From Paracoccus beibuensis (lineage in GTDB: Bacteria; Pseudomonadota; Alphaproteobacteria; Rhodobacterales; Rhodobacteraceae), in NCBI RefSeq assembly GCF_026162625.1, contig NZ_JAOTBD010000005.1, forward strand, positions 62,001-126,000: a stretch of 64,000 nucleotides of DNA, in the 5' to 3' direction. The stretch's first letter is position 1. Each line of letters starts with the position of its first letter. Shown here one piece after another: positions 26,336 to 34,597 of the stretch. A program made the position numbers and the translations under genes. Under the pieces are notes generated by a model. The model worked only from the letters and a program-made list of their open reading frames with translations. It did no database searches and was not told the DNA's origin.

Positions 26336-27055
26336 ATGGCTAGGATCAGACTGTTCATAGATCACCCCTTGGTCGGGGGACAACCCGTCCCCTTGGACGG
26401 CCCGCAGGCGCATTACCTGTCGGGCGTGATGCGCCTGAAGCCGGGGGACGAGCTTCGCGTCTTCAACGGCCGCGACGGCGAATGGTCCGCGACGCTGGCC
26501 GACGCCGGCAAGCGCGGCGGCAGCCTGCTGGTCGGCGCCCCCACTGCACCGCAGCAGGACCCGCCGGACCTGTGGCTGATCTTCGCGCCGATCAAGAAGG
26601 CCCGCACCGACTTCATCGTCGAGAAGGCGGCCGAGATGGGTGCGGCGCTGATCCAGCCGGTGCAGACCGATCACACGAACTCCGAACGCATCCGGCAGGA
26701 CCGCCTGCAGGCCCATGCGGTCGAGGCGGCCGAGCAATGCGGCGGGACTTTCGTGCCTGCGGTGAAGGACCTCGTTCCGCTGTCGCGGCTGCTGGACGGG
26801 TGGGACCCGGCGCGCCGCATCCTCTGGGCCGATGAGTCGCGGGTGGGACCGGCCGAGGCGCTGACCGGCCTGCCGGAAGGGCCTTGGGCGATCCTGATCG
26901 GACCCGAGGGCGGCTTTTCCACCGTCGAGCGCGTGCTGCTGTCGCGGCTGCGTTTCGTCGTGCCGGTCAGTCTGGGGCCGCGGATCCTGCGGGCGGACAC
27001 GGCCGCGGTCGCCGCGCTGGCGCTTTGGCAGGCGACCTTGGGCGACTGGCGTTGA
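26336..27055 (+). CDS. rsmE: 16S rRNA (uracil-1498-N3)-methyltransferase
   Basis: A 239-residue SPOUT methyltransferase. An N-terminal PUA-like domain (RLFIDHPLV, HYLSGVMRLKPGDELRVFNG) leads to the knotted domain with APIKKARTDFIVEKAAEMGA, IGPEGGFSTVE and LGPRILRADTA, the conserved AdoMet-binding loops. It methylates U1498 of 16S rRNA. The start at 26336 lies 15 bp from the divergent ubiA start, leaving no room for a classic ribosome binding site plus promoter outside ubiA's coding region. Confidence 0.94.
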   Translation: MARIRLFIDHPLVGGQPVPLDGPQAHYLSGVMRLKPGDELRVFNGRDGEWSATLADAGKRGGSLLVGAPTAPQQDPPDLWLIFAPIKKARTDFIVEKAAEMGAALIQPVQTDHTNSERIRQDRLQAHAVEAAEQCGGTFVPAVKDLVPLSRLLDGWDPARRILWADESRVGPAEALTGLPEGPWAILIGPEGGFSTVERVLLSRLRFVVPVSLGPRILRADTAAVAALALWQATLGDWR

Positions 27056-27256
27056 TGAAGCCAGCGGGGGAATGCTGCAATGCGGCATCTCATGACCCGC
27101 TTGCGACGCCTTGCCCTTATTTACGCGTTGTTTCCTTGCACGAACTGCATAGCGGCCTTGCCGGTTTCGCGGCTACTCTTCGCGGGTTGCACATTCTATC
27201 TGCTGTGTATCCGAAAACTGCCCTCCGATGGGGCAAATTGAAAAGCAGGTGATAAG

Positions 27257-27451
27257 ATGTCGACGATCCAAACGAACCGCAGCGTGGCTGTCGGAGGCGT
27301 GGGCAACATCGTCGCGCACCTCGTCTCGCTGTTCGCGTCGTGGAAGGATACCCACGTGACGCGCCGCGAGTTGAGCCGCCTGTCCGACCGCGAACTGGAC
27401 GATATCGGTCTTTGCCGCGGCGACATCGAGCGGATTGCGCGCGCCCACTGA
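27257..27451 (+). CDS. DUF1127 small protein
   Basis: A 64-residue protein whose C-terminal 40 residues (WKDTHVTRRELSRLSDRELDDIGLCRGDIERIA) are the DUF1127 motif. The domain is short, basic and helical; some members in Rhodobacter and Agrobacterium affect RNA turnover and stress responses. The N-terminal 25 residues are less conserved. A purine-rich AGGTGATAAG precedes the ATG. The 201 bp upstream has no gene and presumably holds its promoter; two TTGCAC hexamers (27136 and 27187) lie there without clear -10 partners. A strong terminator follows. Confidence 0.88.
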   Translation: MSTIQTNRSVAVGGVGNIVAHLVSLFASWKDTHVTRRELSRLSDRELDDIGLCRGDIERIARAH

Positions 27452-27476
27452 CGCCCGACTTCCCTAAAGACGAACG

Positions 27477-27512
27477 AACCCCCGGAAGCCGAAACGCTCG
27501 CGGGGGTTTTTT
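27477..27512 (+). terminator. Rho-independent terminator after the DUF1127 gene
   Basis: AACCCCCG at 27477-27484 pairs with CGGGGGTT at 27501-27508, followed by a run of six T in total (27507-27512). It lies 26 bp after the stop codon and, reading the other way, beyond the prmA stop. Confidence 0.85.
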
Positions 27513-27527
27513 CCTGTCCGGATGCCG

Positions 27528-28397
27528 TCAGCCGCGGGTCATCACCAGCGTCGACCAGTCGCCCAGGTCGTCGCGACGATCCAGTGCGAAGCCTGCCCCC
27601 TGATAGGCGGCGACGACCTCTTCGGCCTGGGTGGTCAGGATGCCCGACAGGACGATCTTGCCGCCCGCCGTGACCGAACGCGCCATGTCGCCCGACAGGT
27701 CGATCAGCGGCTGCTTGAGGATGTTGGCCAGCACCAGGTCATACGGCGCCGCCTCCTCCAGCACGGGATGGTCGAACCCTGCGGCCTCCAGGCACTCGAC
27801 CCGGCCCGCCAGGCCATTCGCGATGACATTGGCGGCGGCGGTGTCCACCGCCACGCGGTCGATGTCGCTGGCCAGCACGGTCACGTGCCAAAGGCGGGCG
27901 GCCCCCATCGCCAGAACAGCCGTGCCGCAGCCGATGTCGACGATCCGGAACGGTTCGAACCCGTCGGTCGCCAGACGGTCCAGCGCCTCGAGGCAGCCCT
28001 TGGTCGTGTCGTGGTGGCCGGTGCCGAATGCCATCGCAGCCTCGATGCAGAGGCCCTCGACCCCTTCCGGCACGGTGTCAGCATCGTGGCTGCCATAGAC
28101 GTAGAAGCGTCCAGCCCGCACGGGGGTCAGTTCGCGCCGCACATGGGCGACCCAGTCCACCTCGGGCACTTCCGAAACGACGAAGGGCTGCGCCCCGTGC
28201 GCGGCGGCCAGAAGCGCCAGAGAGATTTCGTCGGGAGCCTCGGTGAAATAGACGCCGACTTCCCACCGCTCCGATCCGTCCTCGATCTCGAAGACGCCGG
28301 TGCCGACGGGCTCGGGGGTCAGGTCCTCGCAAGCCTCGGACAGCGCTTCGGCGGCCTCGCGGCCGTGGACATGGGTCAGTGCGGTGAATGTGGGCAT
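27528..28397 (-). CDS. prmA: Ribosomal protein L11 methyltransferase
   Basis: A 289-residue PrmA. The middle has the substrate/AdoMet approach EAAMAFGTGHHDTTKGCLEAL, motif I VDIGCGTAVLAMGAARL, SDIDRVAVDTAAANV, and the ANILKQPLIDL loop. It trimethylates ribosomal protein L11. The start ATG at 28397 overlaps the msrA stop by one base (TGATG); the frame upstream to 28454 merely shadows msrA. Confidence 0.92.
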   Translation of the reverse strand: MPTFTALTHVHGREAAEALSEACEDLTPEPVGTGVFEIEDGSERWEVGVYFTEAPDEISLALLAAAHGAQPFVVSEVPEVDWVAHVRRELTPVRAGRFYVYGSHDADTVPEGVEGLCIEAAMAFGTGHHDTTKGCLEALDRLATDGFEPFRIVDIGCGTAVLAMGAARLWHVTVLASDIDRVAVDTAAANVIANGLAGRVECLEAAGFDHPVLEEAAPYDLVLANILKQPLIDLSGDMARSVTAGGKIVLSGILTTQAEEVVAAYQGAGFALDRRDDLGDWSTLVMTRG

Positions 28398-28972
28398 CAG
28401 ATCGGGTCCGGGTTGGGCATGGACGCCTCTACCCCGGTGCCCTTGAGGCCGCAATAACCGTCAAGGTTCTTTTTCAGGTATTGCTGATGCGCCTCGTGCG
28501 CGGGCCAGAAGGGGCCGGCGGGAAGGACCTGCGTGGTGATATGCCCATAGCCCTGCACGGCCAAACGGTTGTCATAGTCGACCTTCGACGCCTCGGCCGC
28601 CGATTCCTGCATGTCGGTGAAGGTCATGATCAGGCTGCGGTACTGGGACCCCACGTCGTTGCCCTGCCGGTCGCCCTGCGTGGGGTCGTGGTTTTCCCAG
28701 AACAGCTGCAGCAGGTGATCATAGCTGATCAGGGAACTGTCATAAATCACGCGCACGACCTCGGCATGGCCGGTGTCGCCGCGCTTAACCTGGTCATAGG
28801 TGGGGTTCTGCAGGTCGCCCCCGGCAAAGCCGACCTCGGTCAGCCAGACGCCGTTCTGCTGCCAGAACAGCCGCTCTACCCCCCAATAGCAGCCCATCCC
28901 GAAGATCGCCTGGTCATAGCCGGGAGGCGGATTGACGCCGAGCGGGCGGTGGAAGATGGCGTGATCGGTCAT
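28397..28972 (-). CDS. msrA: Peptide methionine-S-sulfoxide reductase MsrA
   Basis: A 191-residue MsrA that repairs oxidised methionine. The active site is FGMGCYWGVERLFW, the family's GCFWG with Tyr in place of Phe. Further family blocks are VGFAGGDLQNPTYDQV, GDTGHAEVV, LQLFWENHDPTQGDRQGNDVG and GSQYRS. I start at ATG 28972, with AGAGGG upstream, instead of a TTG at 28990. It is coupled to prmA by a one-base overlap. Confidence 0.94.
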   Translation of the reverse strand: MTDHAIFHRPLGVNPPPGYDQAIFGMGCYWGVERLFWQQNGVWLTEVGFAGGDLQNPTYDQVKRGDTGHAEVVRVIYDSSLISYDHLLQLFWENHDPTQGDRQGNDVGSQYRSLIMTFTDMQESAAEASKVDYDNRLAVQGYGHITTQVLPAGPFWPAHEAHQQYLKKNLDGYCGLKGTGVEASMPNPDPI

Positions 28973-29026
28973 AGGACCCTCTTGTTGCAAGCGTTGCGGT
29001 TCAAACGCGGCAGGCGGGGGCAGGGT

Positions 29027-29953
29027 TCACCCGCGCGGATGGGCAGCACGATAGACGGCCATCAGCCGCGCGTCATCCACGCCGGTATAGACCTGGGTGG
29101 TGGACAGGCTGGCATGGCCCAGAAGTTCCTGGATGGTGCGCAGGTCGCCACCGGCGGCCAGCAGATGCGTGGCGAAGCTGTGGCGCATCGCATGCGGCGT
29201 GGCGCTGGCCGGCAGCCCCAGCGCCGCGCGCGCTTTCCGCATCGCGCCCGAGATCGCGCCGGGGTCCAGCGCGCCGCCGCGTACGCCGCGGAACAGCGGG
29301 CCGTCGGCCGCAAGCCCCCAGGGCGACTGGCGCAGATAGTCCTCGACCGCGGCGCGAGCCACGGGCAGCACCGGGACCTGCCGTTCGCGCCCGCCCTTGC
29401 CGCGGATGGTCAGCGCCTCGGGGAAGGGCCAGTCGCGGCCTTGCAGCGCCAGCGCCTCCGAGATCCGCAGCCCGCAGCCCCAGAGCAGCGTCAGCACCGC
29501 CATGTCGCGCGCGGCGATCCAGGGCGTCTCGTGCAGCGCCACCTGCGCCAGCGCCCCCTGCGCCTGGTCGGGCGTCAGCGGGCGGGGCAGCGACCGGGCA
29601 TAGCGCGGGCTGCGCGCCGACAGCGCCGCCGACAGGTCGAACCCCTCGCGGTCGGAAATCCAGCGCAGGAACGACCGCACCGCCGACTGCCGCCGTGCGA
29701 GCGAGCGCGCACCAAGGCCCCGCCCGCGCTCGGCGGCGGCGAAGGCCCGCATGTCCGCCTGCGACAGCGCCGACAGCGCCTTGGGCGTGGCGGGTTCGGC
29801 CCAGTGGCCGCCCAGGAAGTGCAGGAAGGCGATCAGGTCGGCGCGATAGGCGGTGATCGTATGCGCCGACAGGTCGCGGGTGGCGGCCTCGGTCTCCAGC
29901 CAGCGGGCCAGCGCGTTGCTGGTGGCGGGGGCGAGCGTCAGCTGGTGGCTCAT
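29027..29953 (-). CDS. xerC: Tyrosine recombinase XerC
   Basis: A 308-residue site-specific recombinase that resolves chromosome dimers at dif with XerD. The SAM-like N-terminal domain (LSAHTITAYRADLIAFL) is followed by the catalytic domain with all expected residues: Arg in WGCGLRISEAL, Lys in RGKGGRER, His-x-x-Arg in HAMRHSFATHLL, His in LGHASLSTTQ and the nucleophile Tyr in VYTG. The start overlaps the DUF484 gene by 4 bp, the same DUF484-xerC pairing as in many proteobacteria. It is not associated with any mobile element here. Confidence 0.92.
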   Translation of the reverse strand: MSHQLTLAPATSNALARWLETEAATRDLSAHTITAYRADLIAFLHFLGGHWAEPATPKALSALSQADMRAFAAAERGRGLGARSLARRQSAVRSFLRWISDREGFDLSAALSARSPRYARSLPRPLTPDQAQGALAQVALHETPWIAARDMAVLTLLWGCGLRISEALALQGRDWPFPEALTIRGKGGRERQVPVLPVARAAVEDYLRQSPWGLAADGPLFRGVRGGALDPGAISGAMRKARAALGLPASATPHAMRHSFATHLLAAGGDLRTIQELLGHASLSTTQVYTGVDDARLMAVYRAAHPRG

Positions 29954-30633
29954 CGCCGCATCCGCTCCAGCAGGACAAGGCGGAAGACTTGGGCGAAGAA
30001 CCGCAGCAGGTCGGTGCCGTGGGACGGCATGAACCGCGACGCATCGGCACTGCCCATCAGCAGCAGGGCGCGCGGCCGCCCGCCGCCCAGGTCCAGCGGC
30101 AGCAGCGCCTCGGAGGCGACGGACCGGCCGTGCAGCGGGCGCGTCAGCACCAGCGCGGGCCGCAGAACGATGTCCGCCCCCCGCGGCGCCCGGCGCCCGG
30201 CCGAGACGATGCGTTCGATCAGGCCCGCGGGGGCGATGATGGCGTCTTCGGGCAGGGATAGCTGAGGGTCGTCCTCGACGATCAGGCGCAGCGTCTCGAT
30301 CCGCAGAAGGGGCGCGATGTCGGCCTGCAGGCTGGCTGCGAAATCGGCCAGGTCGGCCGATTCCAGCAGCCCCAGGACCGCGCGATGCACCACCGCCATG
30401 CCCGACTGGTTGTCGAAGGCGGCGGCGATGACGCTCTCGTGCGTCGCCTCCAGCCGGTCCAGCCGACTTTCCAGCGCCTCCATCGCGCGGCCGCGAATGT
30501 CGATGACATTCGCGCCCAACTCGGCCTCGCGCGCGCTGACCAGCGCGCGCATCAGGTCGCGGTCGGCCAGGATCGCCGACGGATCGGCCAAGAGCCGTTC
30601 GCGCGTTCCGGGATCCAGGTGGTCGGTCGGCAT
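29950..30633 (-). CDS. DUF484 family protein
   Basis: A 227-residue DUF484 (YigA-type, GAF-like) protein. The N-terminal DPSAILADRDLMRALV and the coiled-coil-like ALESRLDRLEATHESVIAAAFDN are followed by a GAF-like domain ending with ALLLMGSADASRFMPSHGTDLLRFFAQV, the family's most conserved block. Function is unknown; the gene usually precedes xerC. It overlaps fsa by 1 bp and xerC by 4 bp, so the three form an operon. Confidence 0.88.
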   Translation of the reverse strand: MPTDHLDPGTRERLLADPSAILADRDLMRALVSAREAELGANVIDIRGRAMEALESRLDRLEATHESVIAAAFDNQSGMAVVHRAVLGLLESADLADFAASLQADIAPLLRIETLRLIVEDDPQLSLPEDAIIAPAGLIERIVSAGRRAPRGADIVLRPALVLTRPLHGRSVASEALLPLDLGGGRPRALLLMGSADASRFMPSHGTDLLRFFAQVFRLVLLERMRR

Positions 30634-31286
30634 CAGCCGATCTTCTGCCCGGTCGCCTTCCAGTCGGCGTCGAACTGCGCCAGGCCCTTGTCGGTCAGCG
30701 GGTGGCTGACCATCGACTTGATGACCGACGGGGGCGCGGTGATCACGTCGGCGCCGATCTTGGCGGCCTCGACGATGTGGTTCACGGTGCGGATCGAGGC
30801 GGCCAGGATCTGGGTCTTGTAGCCGTAGTTGTCATAGATCTCGCGGATGTCGGCGATCAGGTCCATGCCGTCCAGATGGATGTCGTCCAGCCGTCCGATG
30901 AAGGGGCTGATGAAGGTCGCGCCCGCCTTGGCGGCCAGAATCGCCTGGGCGGCGCTGAAGCACAGCGTCACGTTGACCATGCGGCCTTCGTCCGAGAGCA
31001 CGCGGCAGGCCTTGAGGCCGTCCCAGGTCAGCGGCACCTTGACGGTGATGTTGTCTGCGATCTTGGCCAGGTGGCGGCCCTCGCGGATCATGTCATCGGC
31101 GTCGGGCGACACCACCTCGGCCGAGACGGGGCCTTCGACCAGTTCGCAGATCTCGCGCGTGACCTCGGCGATGTCGCGGCCGGCCTTGAGGATCAGCGAC
31201 GGGTTGGTCGTGACGCCGTCCACCATCCCGTGATCGTTCAGTTCCTTGATGGCGGCGACATCGGCGGTATCGACGAAGAATTTCAT
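30633..31286 (-). CDS. fsa: Fructose-6-phosphate aldolase / transaldolase-like protein
   Basis: A 217-residue short-form transaldolase. [30 protein letters not shown], the Schiff-base lysine region [26 protein letters not shown] [15 protein letters not shown] and [13 protein letters not shown] are all family blocks. Members act either as transaldolase in the pentose phosphate pathway or as fructose-6-phosphate aldolase; sequence alone does not decide. First gene of the fsa-DUF484-xerC run, divergent from priA. Confidence 0.9.
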   Translation of the reverse strand: MKFFVDTADVAAIKELNDHGMVDGVTTNPSLILKAGRDIAEVTREICELVEGPVSAEVVSPDADDMIREGRHLAKIADNITVKVPLTWDGLKACRVLSDEGRMVNVTLCFSAAQAILAAKAGATFISPFIGRLDDIHLDGMDLIADIREIYDNYGYKTQILAASIRTVNHIVEAAKIGADVITAPPSVIKSMVSHPLTDKGLAQFDADWKATGQKIG

Positions 31287-31392
31287 GGCCGGCTCCTCTG
31301 GTGCGGTTCGGACACGTCATACTGCAGACGAGGTCGCGCGGGAAGGGGCAGGGGGCTTGCAACCGGGGGCCGGGCCGTCTTTATCGTGGGCG

Positions 31393-33594
31393 ATGAACCG
31401 CGCCCCCGCCTTCTTCGCCCCCCGCGACCGGATCGCGGTCCTGACCTGCGAACCCGTGGGTGTGCTGGATTATCTGGCGCCCGAAGGCGGCGTCAGGCAG
31501 GGCCAGCTGGTGCTGGTGCCGCTGGGTCCGCGCCGCGTGCTTGGTTTGGTCTGGGGCGAGGGCACGGGCGATTTCGATCTGGCCAAGCTGCGCCCCGTCG
31601 CGCGGCTTCTGGACGCGGAACCCTTCAGCCCCGGCTTCCTGGACTTCCTGACGCGGGCCGCCGACTACACGCTGACGCCTCTGCCCCTGATGCTGCGCAT
31701 GGCGACGCGCGCGCCCGACATCGACCAGCCCCCCGCGGCGCGCCGCATCATCGTGCCGGGGTCGGGCGAGGTCAGCCGCCAGACCGAGGCCCGCGCCCGC
31801 GTCCTGCAGGTCGTGGCCGACCACGGGGGGGCCAGCTTTGCCGCGTCCGAGCTGGCGCAGCTGGCGGGCGTCGGGACTTCGGTCGTCAAGGGACTGGTGG
31901 CGCAGGGCGCCCTGGCTGAGATCGAGGCGCCGCGCGACCAGCCTTATCCGCGCCTCGACCCTACGCTGCCCGGCAAGCCGCTGGCCGCCGACCAGCAGGC
32001 GGGCGCCGACGCGCTGCGCGGGGCGATCCGGGGCGGCGGCTATGGCACGACGCTGCTGCGCGGCGTCACCGGGTCCGGCAAGACCGAGGTCTATCTTGAG
32101 GCCGTGGCCGAATGCCTGGCGCAGGGGCGGCAGGCGCTGGTCCTGCTGCCCGAGATTGCCTTGTCGGCCGAGTTCCTGGACCGGGTCGAGGCGCGGTTCG
32201 GCGCACGCCCGGGCGAATGGCACAGCGGCATCACCCGCACCGAACGTCGGCGCCTGTGGCACATGGCCGGGCGGGGCGAGGTCGGCCTGGTCGTCGGCGC
32301 ACGGTCCGCGCTGTTCCTGCCCTTCCGCGACCTGGGCCTGATCGTCGTCGATGAGGAACATGACAGCAGCTATAAGCAGGAAGACGTCGTCTATTACAGC
32401 GCCCGCGACATGGCAGTGCTTCGGGCATCCATCGGACAAGCGCAGGTGGTGCTGGCCTCGGCCACGCCGTCTTTGGAAAGCTGGGTGAATGCGGCGGCCG
32501 GGAAATACACCCGGCTGGACCTGCGCAGCCGCTACGGAGAGGCAGAGCTTCCGCAGATGGCCGCCATCGACCTGCGCGCCGAGGCGATGGAGCCGGGGCG
32601 CTGGATTTCCCCGACGCTGGCGAAGGCGGTGACGGCGCGGCTGGAAAAGGGCGAACAGTCGCTGATCTTCCTCAACCGCCGCGGCTTCGCGCCGGTGACG
32701 GTGTGCCGCGCCTGCGGCGAGCAGATCGGCTGCCACCAATGCGACGCGCGGATGGTCGAACACCGCTTCCAGAACCGTCTGGTCTGCCACCAATGCGGGG
32801 AAACGCGGTCCATCCCGACCGCCTGCCCGTCCTGCGAGGTCGAGGGCAAGCTGGCCCCCATCGGCCCCGGCGTGGAACGCATCGCCGAGGAGGTCGCAGC
32901 GCGCTTTCCCGATGCCAAGGCGACGGTCCTGTCGTCGGACCTGTTCCACTCGGCGCGGGCACTGAAGGAGACAATTGCCGCGATCTCGGATGGCGACACC
33001 GACATCATCATCGGCACGCAGATCGTGGCGAAGGGACACAATTTTCCGCGCCTGACGCTGGTGGGCGTGGTGGATGCCGACCTGGGCCTGCAGGGGGCGG
33101 ACCTGCGTGCGGCGGAACGCAGCTTTCAGCTGATGCGCCAGGTGGCGGGGCGTGCCGGGCGGCAGTCGGGGGCCGCGCCCGGCGTCGCGCTGTTGCAGAC
33201 GCATCAGCCCGACCATGCCGTGATCCGGGCGATTCTGTCAGGTCAGGACGAGGCCTTCTGGGATGCCGAGGCGGCCGGGCGGCAGGCCGCCGGAATGCCC
33301 CCCTTCGGCCGGCTGGCGGGGATCATCCTGTCGCATCCGGATTTTGGCGCGGTGACCGATTTCGCCCGCCACCTGGCGGGGCTGGCGATGCCGCTGGCCG
33401 ATGTGGGGGCCGAGCTGTGGGGACCGGCGCCGGCACCCATCGCGCGGGTGCGGGGCCGGCATCGGATGCGGATGCTGATCCGGGCACCGCGCCAGGCACC
33501 GTTGCAGGCGGCGATCGCGGATTGGCTGGGCGCAGTCAAGCTGCCCACGAACATGCGGCTGTCGGTCGATATCGACCCGCAGAGCTTCCTGTAG
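31393..33594 (+). CDS. priA: Primosomal protein N' (replication restart helicase)
   Basis: A 733-residue PriA. An N-terminal DNA-binding part leads to the helicase core: Walker A GVTGSGKTEVYLEA, the DEEHDSSYKQED Walker B region and LASATPSLES. The zinc-binding insertion carries paired cysteines (CRACGEQIGCHQC, then CHQCGETRS and CPSCE). DIIIGTQIVAKGHNFP and ERSFQLMRQVAGRAGR are the C-terminal helicase motifs. It restarts collapsed replication forks. I start at ATG 31393; the frame upstream is antisense to fsa. Confidence 0.95.
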   Translation: MNRAPAFFAPRDRIAVLTCEPVGVLDYLAPEGGVRQGQLVLVPLGPRRVLGLVWGEGTGDFDLAKLRPVARLLDAEPFSPGFLDFLTRAADYTLTPLPLMLRMATRAPDIDQPPAARRIIVPGSGEVSRQTEARARVLQVVADHGGASFAASELAQLAGVGTSVVKGLVAQGALAEIEAPRDQPYPRLDPTLPGKPLAADQQAGADALRGAIRGGGYGTTLLRGVTGSGKTEVYLEAVAECLAQGRQALVLLPEIALSAEFLDRVEARFGARPGEWHSGITRTERRRLWHMAGRGEVGLVVGARSALFLPFRDLGLIVVDEEHDSSYKQEDVVYYSARDMAVLRASIGQAQVVLASATPSLESWVNAAAGKYTRLDLRSRYGEAELPQMAAIDLRAEAMEPGRWISPTLAKAVTARLEKGEQSLIFLNRRGFAPVTVCRACGEQIGCHQCDARMVEHRFQNRLVCHQCGETRSIPTACPSCEVEGKLAPIGPGVERIAEEVAARFPDAKATVLSSDLFHSARALKETIAAISDGDTDIIIGTQIVAKGHNFPRLTLVGVVDADLGLQGADLRAAERSFQLMRQVAGRAGRQSGAAPGVALLQTHQPDHAVIRAILSGQDEAFWDAEAAGRQAAGMPPFGRLAGIILSHPDFGAVTDFARHLAGLAMPLADVGAELWGPAPAPIARVRGRHRMRMLIRAPRQAPLQAAIADWLGAVKLPTNMRLSVDIDPQSFL

Positions 33595-33621
33595 AAGAGC
33601 CGCCCGTCTTGTGGGAAACCG

Positions 33622-34566
33622 TCAGTTCCTCAGGACGATGCAGCGGCCGCCGAGCGTCTTGAAGCGGGTGCAGAAGCGCGCGGCCTCGGTCCGGGAACCA
33701 TAGCCGACCTGCGCTGTATAGACAGGACGCGGCATGCCGTTCATCCGCTTGCGGACATAACCGACGCGGGCCCCGTCCTCGAGGATCGGGCGCAGAGTGC
33801 GGTTCAGCCGCGCGACCTGCTGGGCGGCGCCCGCCTGGCTGGGATGGCTGGCCACGATCACGCCCCAGGGCATGACCGGCGGCTGTGTCGTGAACTCGCG
33901 CAGGCTGCGGTCGCCGGCCATCTTCTCGCAGGCGGCGCGGAAGGGCAGGTCGGCGGCCAGCGCCAGCCGCAGATCTTCGGACGCGGGCGGGTTGTCGCGC
34001 CACCGATGGGCGCTGAAGCCCGTGATCGCCTCGACATAGTCGATCGTCTCGAAGGGCAGCGTGGTCTGCAGCGCGACAAAGCGCGCCGCGCGATTCTCGC
34101 CGCCGTTATAGGCCACCGCAGCCAAGCCGATATTGCCGAACCGTTCGCTGAGGGCGGCCAGGTACCAGGCAGCCTTGCGGATCGCCTGCGCCGGGTTGAA
34201 CGGGTCGTCCAGCCGGTAGAGGTCGGCCGTGCCCGGCATGAACTGGGCGATGCCGATGGCCCCGGCGGGGCTGATGGCCGAGGGCTCGAACCGGCTCTCC
34301 TTCCACAGCAGCCGCGCCAGGAACGCCGGGTCGAGGCCGTGCTCGGACGCGTTTCTCTCGATCAGCTTGCAGACATCGGCGGCATAGGTAGCCTTGGCGA
34401 TGCAGTCGCGGCCGTCGTCGCTGCAGCGGCGATCCTCGGAGACGCGCGGGGCGGGGCGGCCGTGTACCGCATCCACGGCGGCGCGCGCCCAAGCTGGCTG
34501 ACCTATCGACAGGCACAGCGCAATCGCCGGCACCAGGCCGACCGCCGCCCGCCGAATCCGGCCCAT
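33622..34566 (-). CDS. Lytic murein transglycosylase (SLT domain) with SPOR-like tail
   Basis: A 314-residue secreted protein. The signal peptide covers about residues 1-28 (cut near AWARA). The SLT domain has the catalytic glutamate in LLWKESRFEPSAISPAGAIGIAQFMP and AAVAYNGGENRA. The C-terminal 75 residues (WGVIVASHPSQAGAAQQVARL and YTAQVGYGSRTEAARFCTR) resemble a SPOR peptidoglycan-binding fold. It cleaves glycan strands in the cell wall. An Ala/Lys-rich gene lies 31 bp upstream on the same strand. Confidence 0.87.
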   Translation of the reverse strand: MGRIRRAAVGLVPAIALCLSIGQPAWARAAVDAVHGRPAPRVSEDRRCSDDGRDCIAKATYAADVCKLIERNASEHGLDPAFLARLLWKESRFEPSAISPAGAIGIAQFMPGTADLYRLDDPFNPAQAIRKAAWYLAALSERFGNIGLAAVAYNGGENRAARFVALQTTLPFETIDYVEAITGFSAHRWRDNPPASEDLRLALAADLPFRAACEKMAGDRSLREFTTQPPVMPWGVIVASHPSQAGAAQQVARLNRTLRPILEDGARVGYVRKRMNGMPRPVYTAQVGYGSRTEAARFCTRFKTLGGRCIVLRN

Positions 34567-34597
34567 CCGCGATATCCGTTGCCGAGACAGAACGGGC

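Noticed and set aside
27952..27961. GGTTCGAACC, like a tRNA T-arm
   Set aside because: Lies inside the prmA coding sequence; no acceptor stem, anticodon arm or D-arm could be fitted around it.
29027..29953. xerC as sign of an integron or prophage
   Set aside because: It is in the housekeeping fsa-DUF484-xerC context and no attachment repeats, integrase cassette or phage genes are nearby.
28388..30265. 625-residue plus-strand open frame
   Set aside because: Antisense to msrA, xerC and DUF484, all with catalytic or family motifs.
31381..33216. 611-residue minus-strand open frame
   Set aside because: Antisense to priA, with no recognisable domain.
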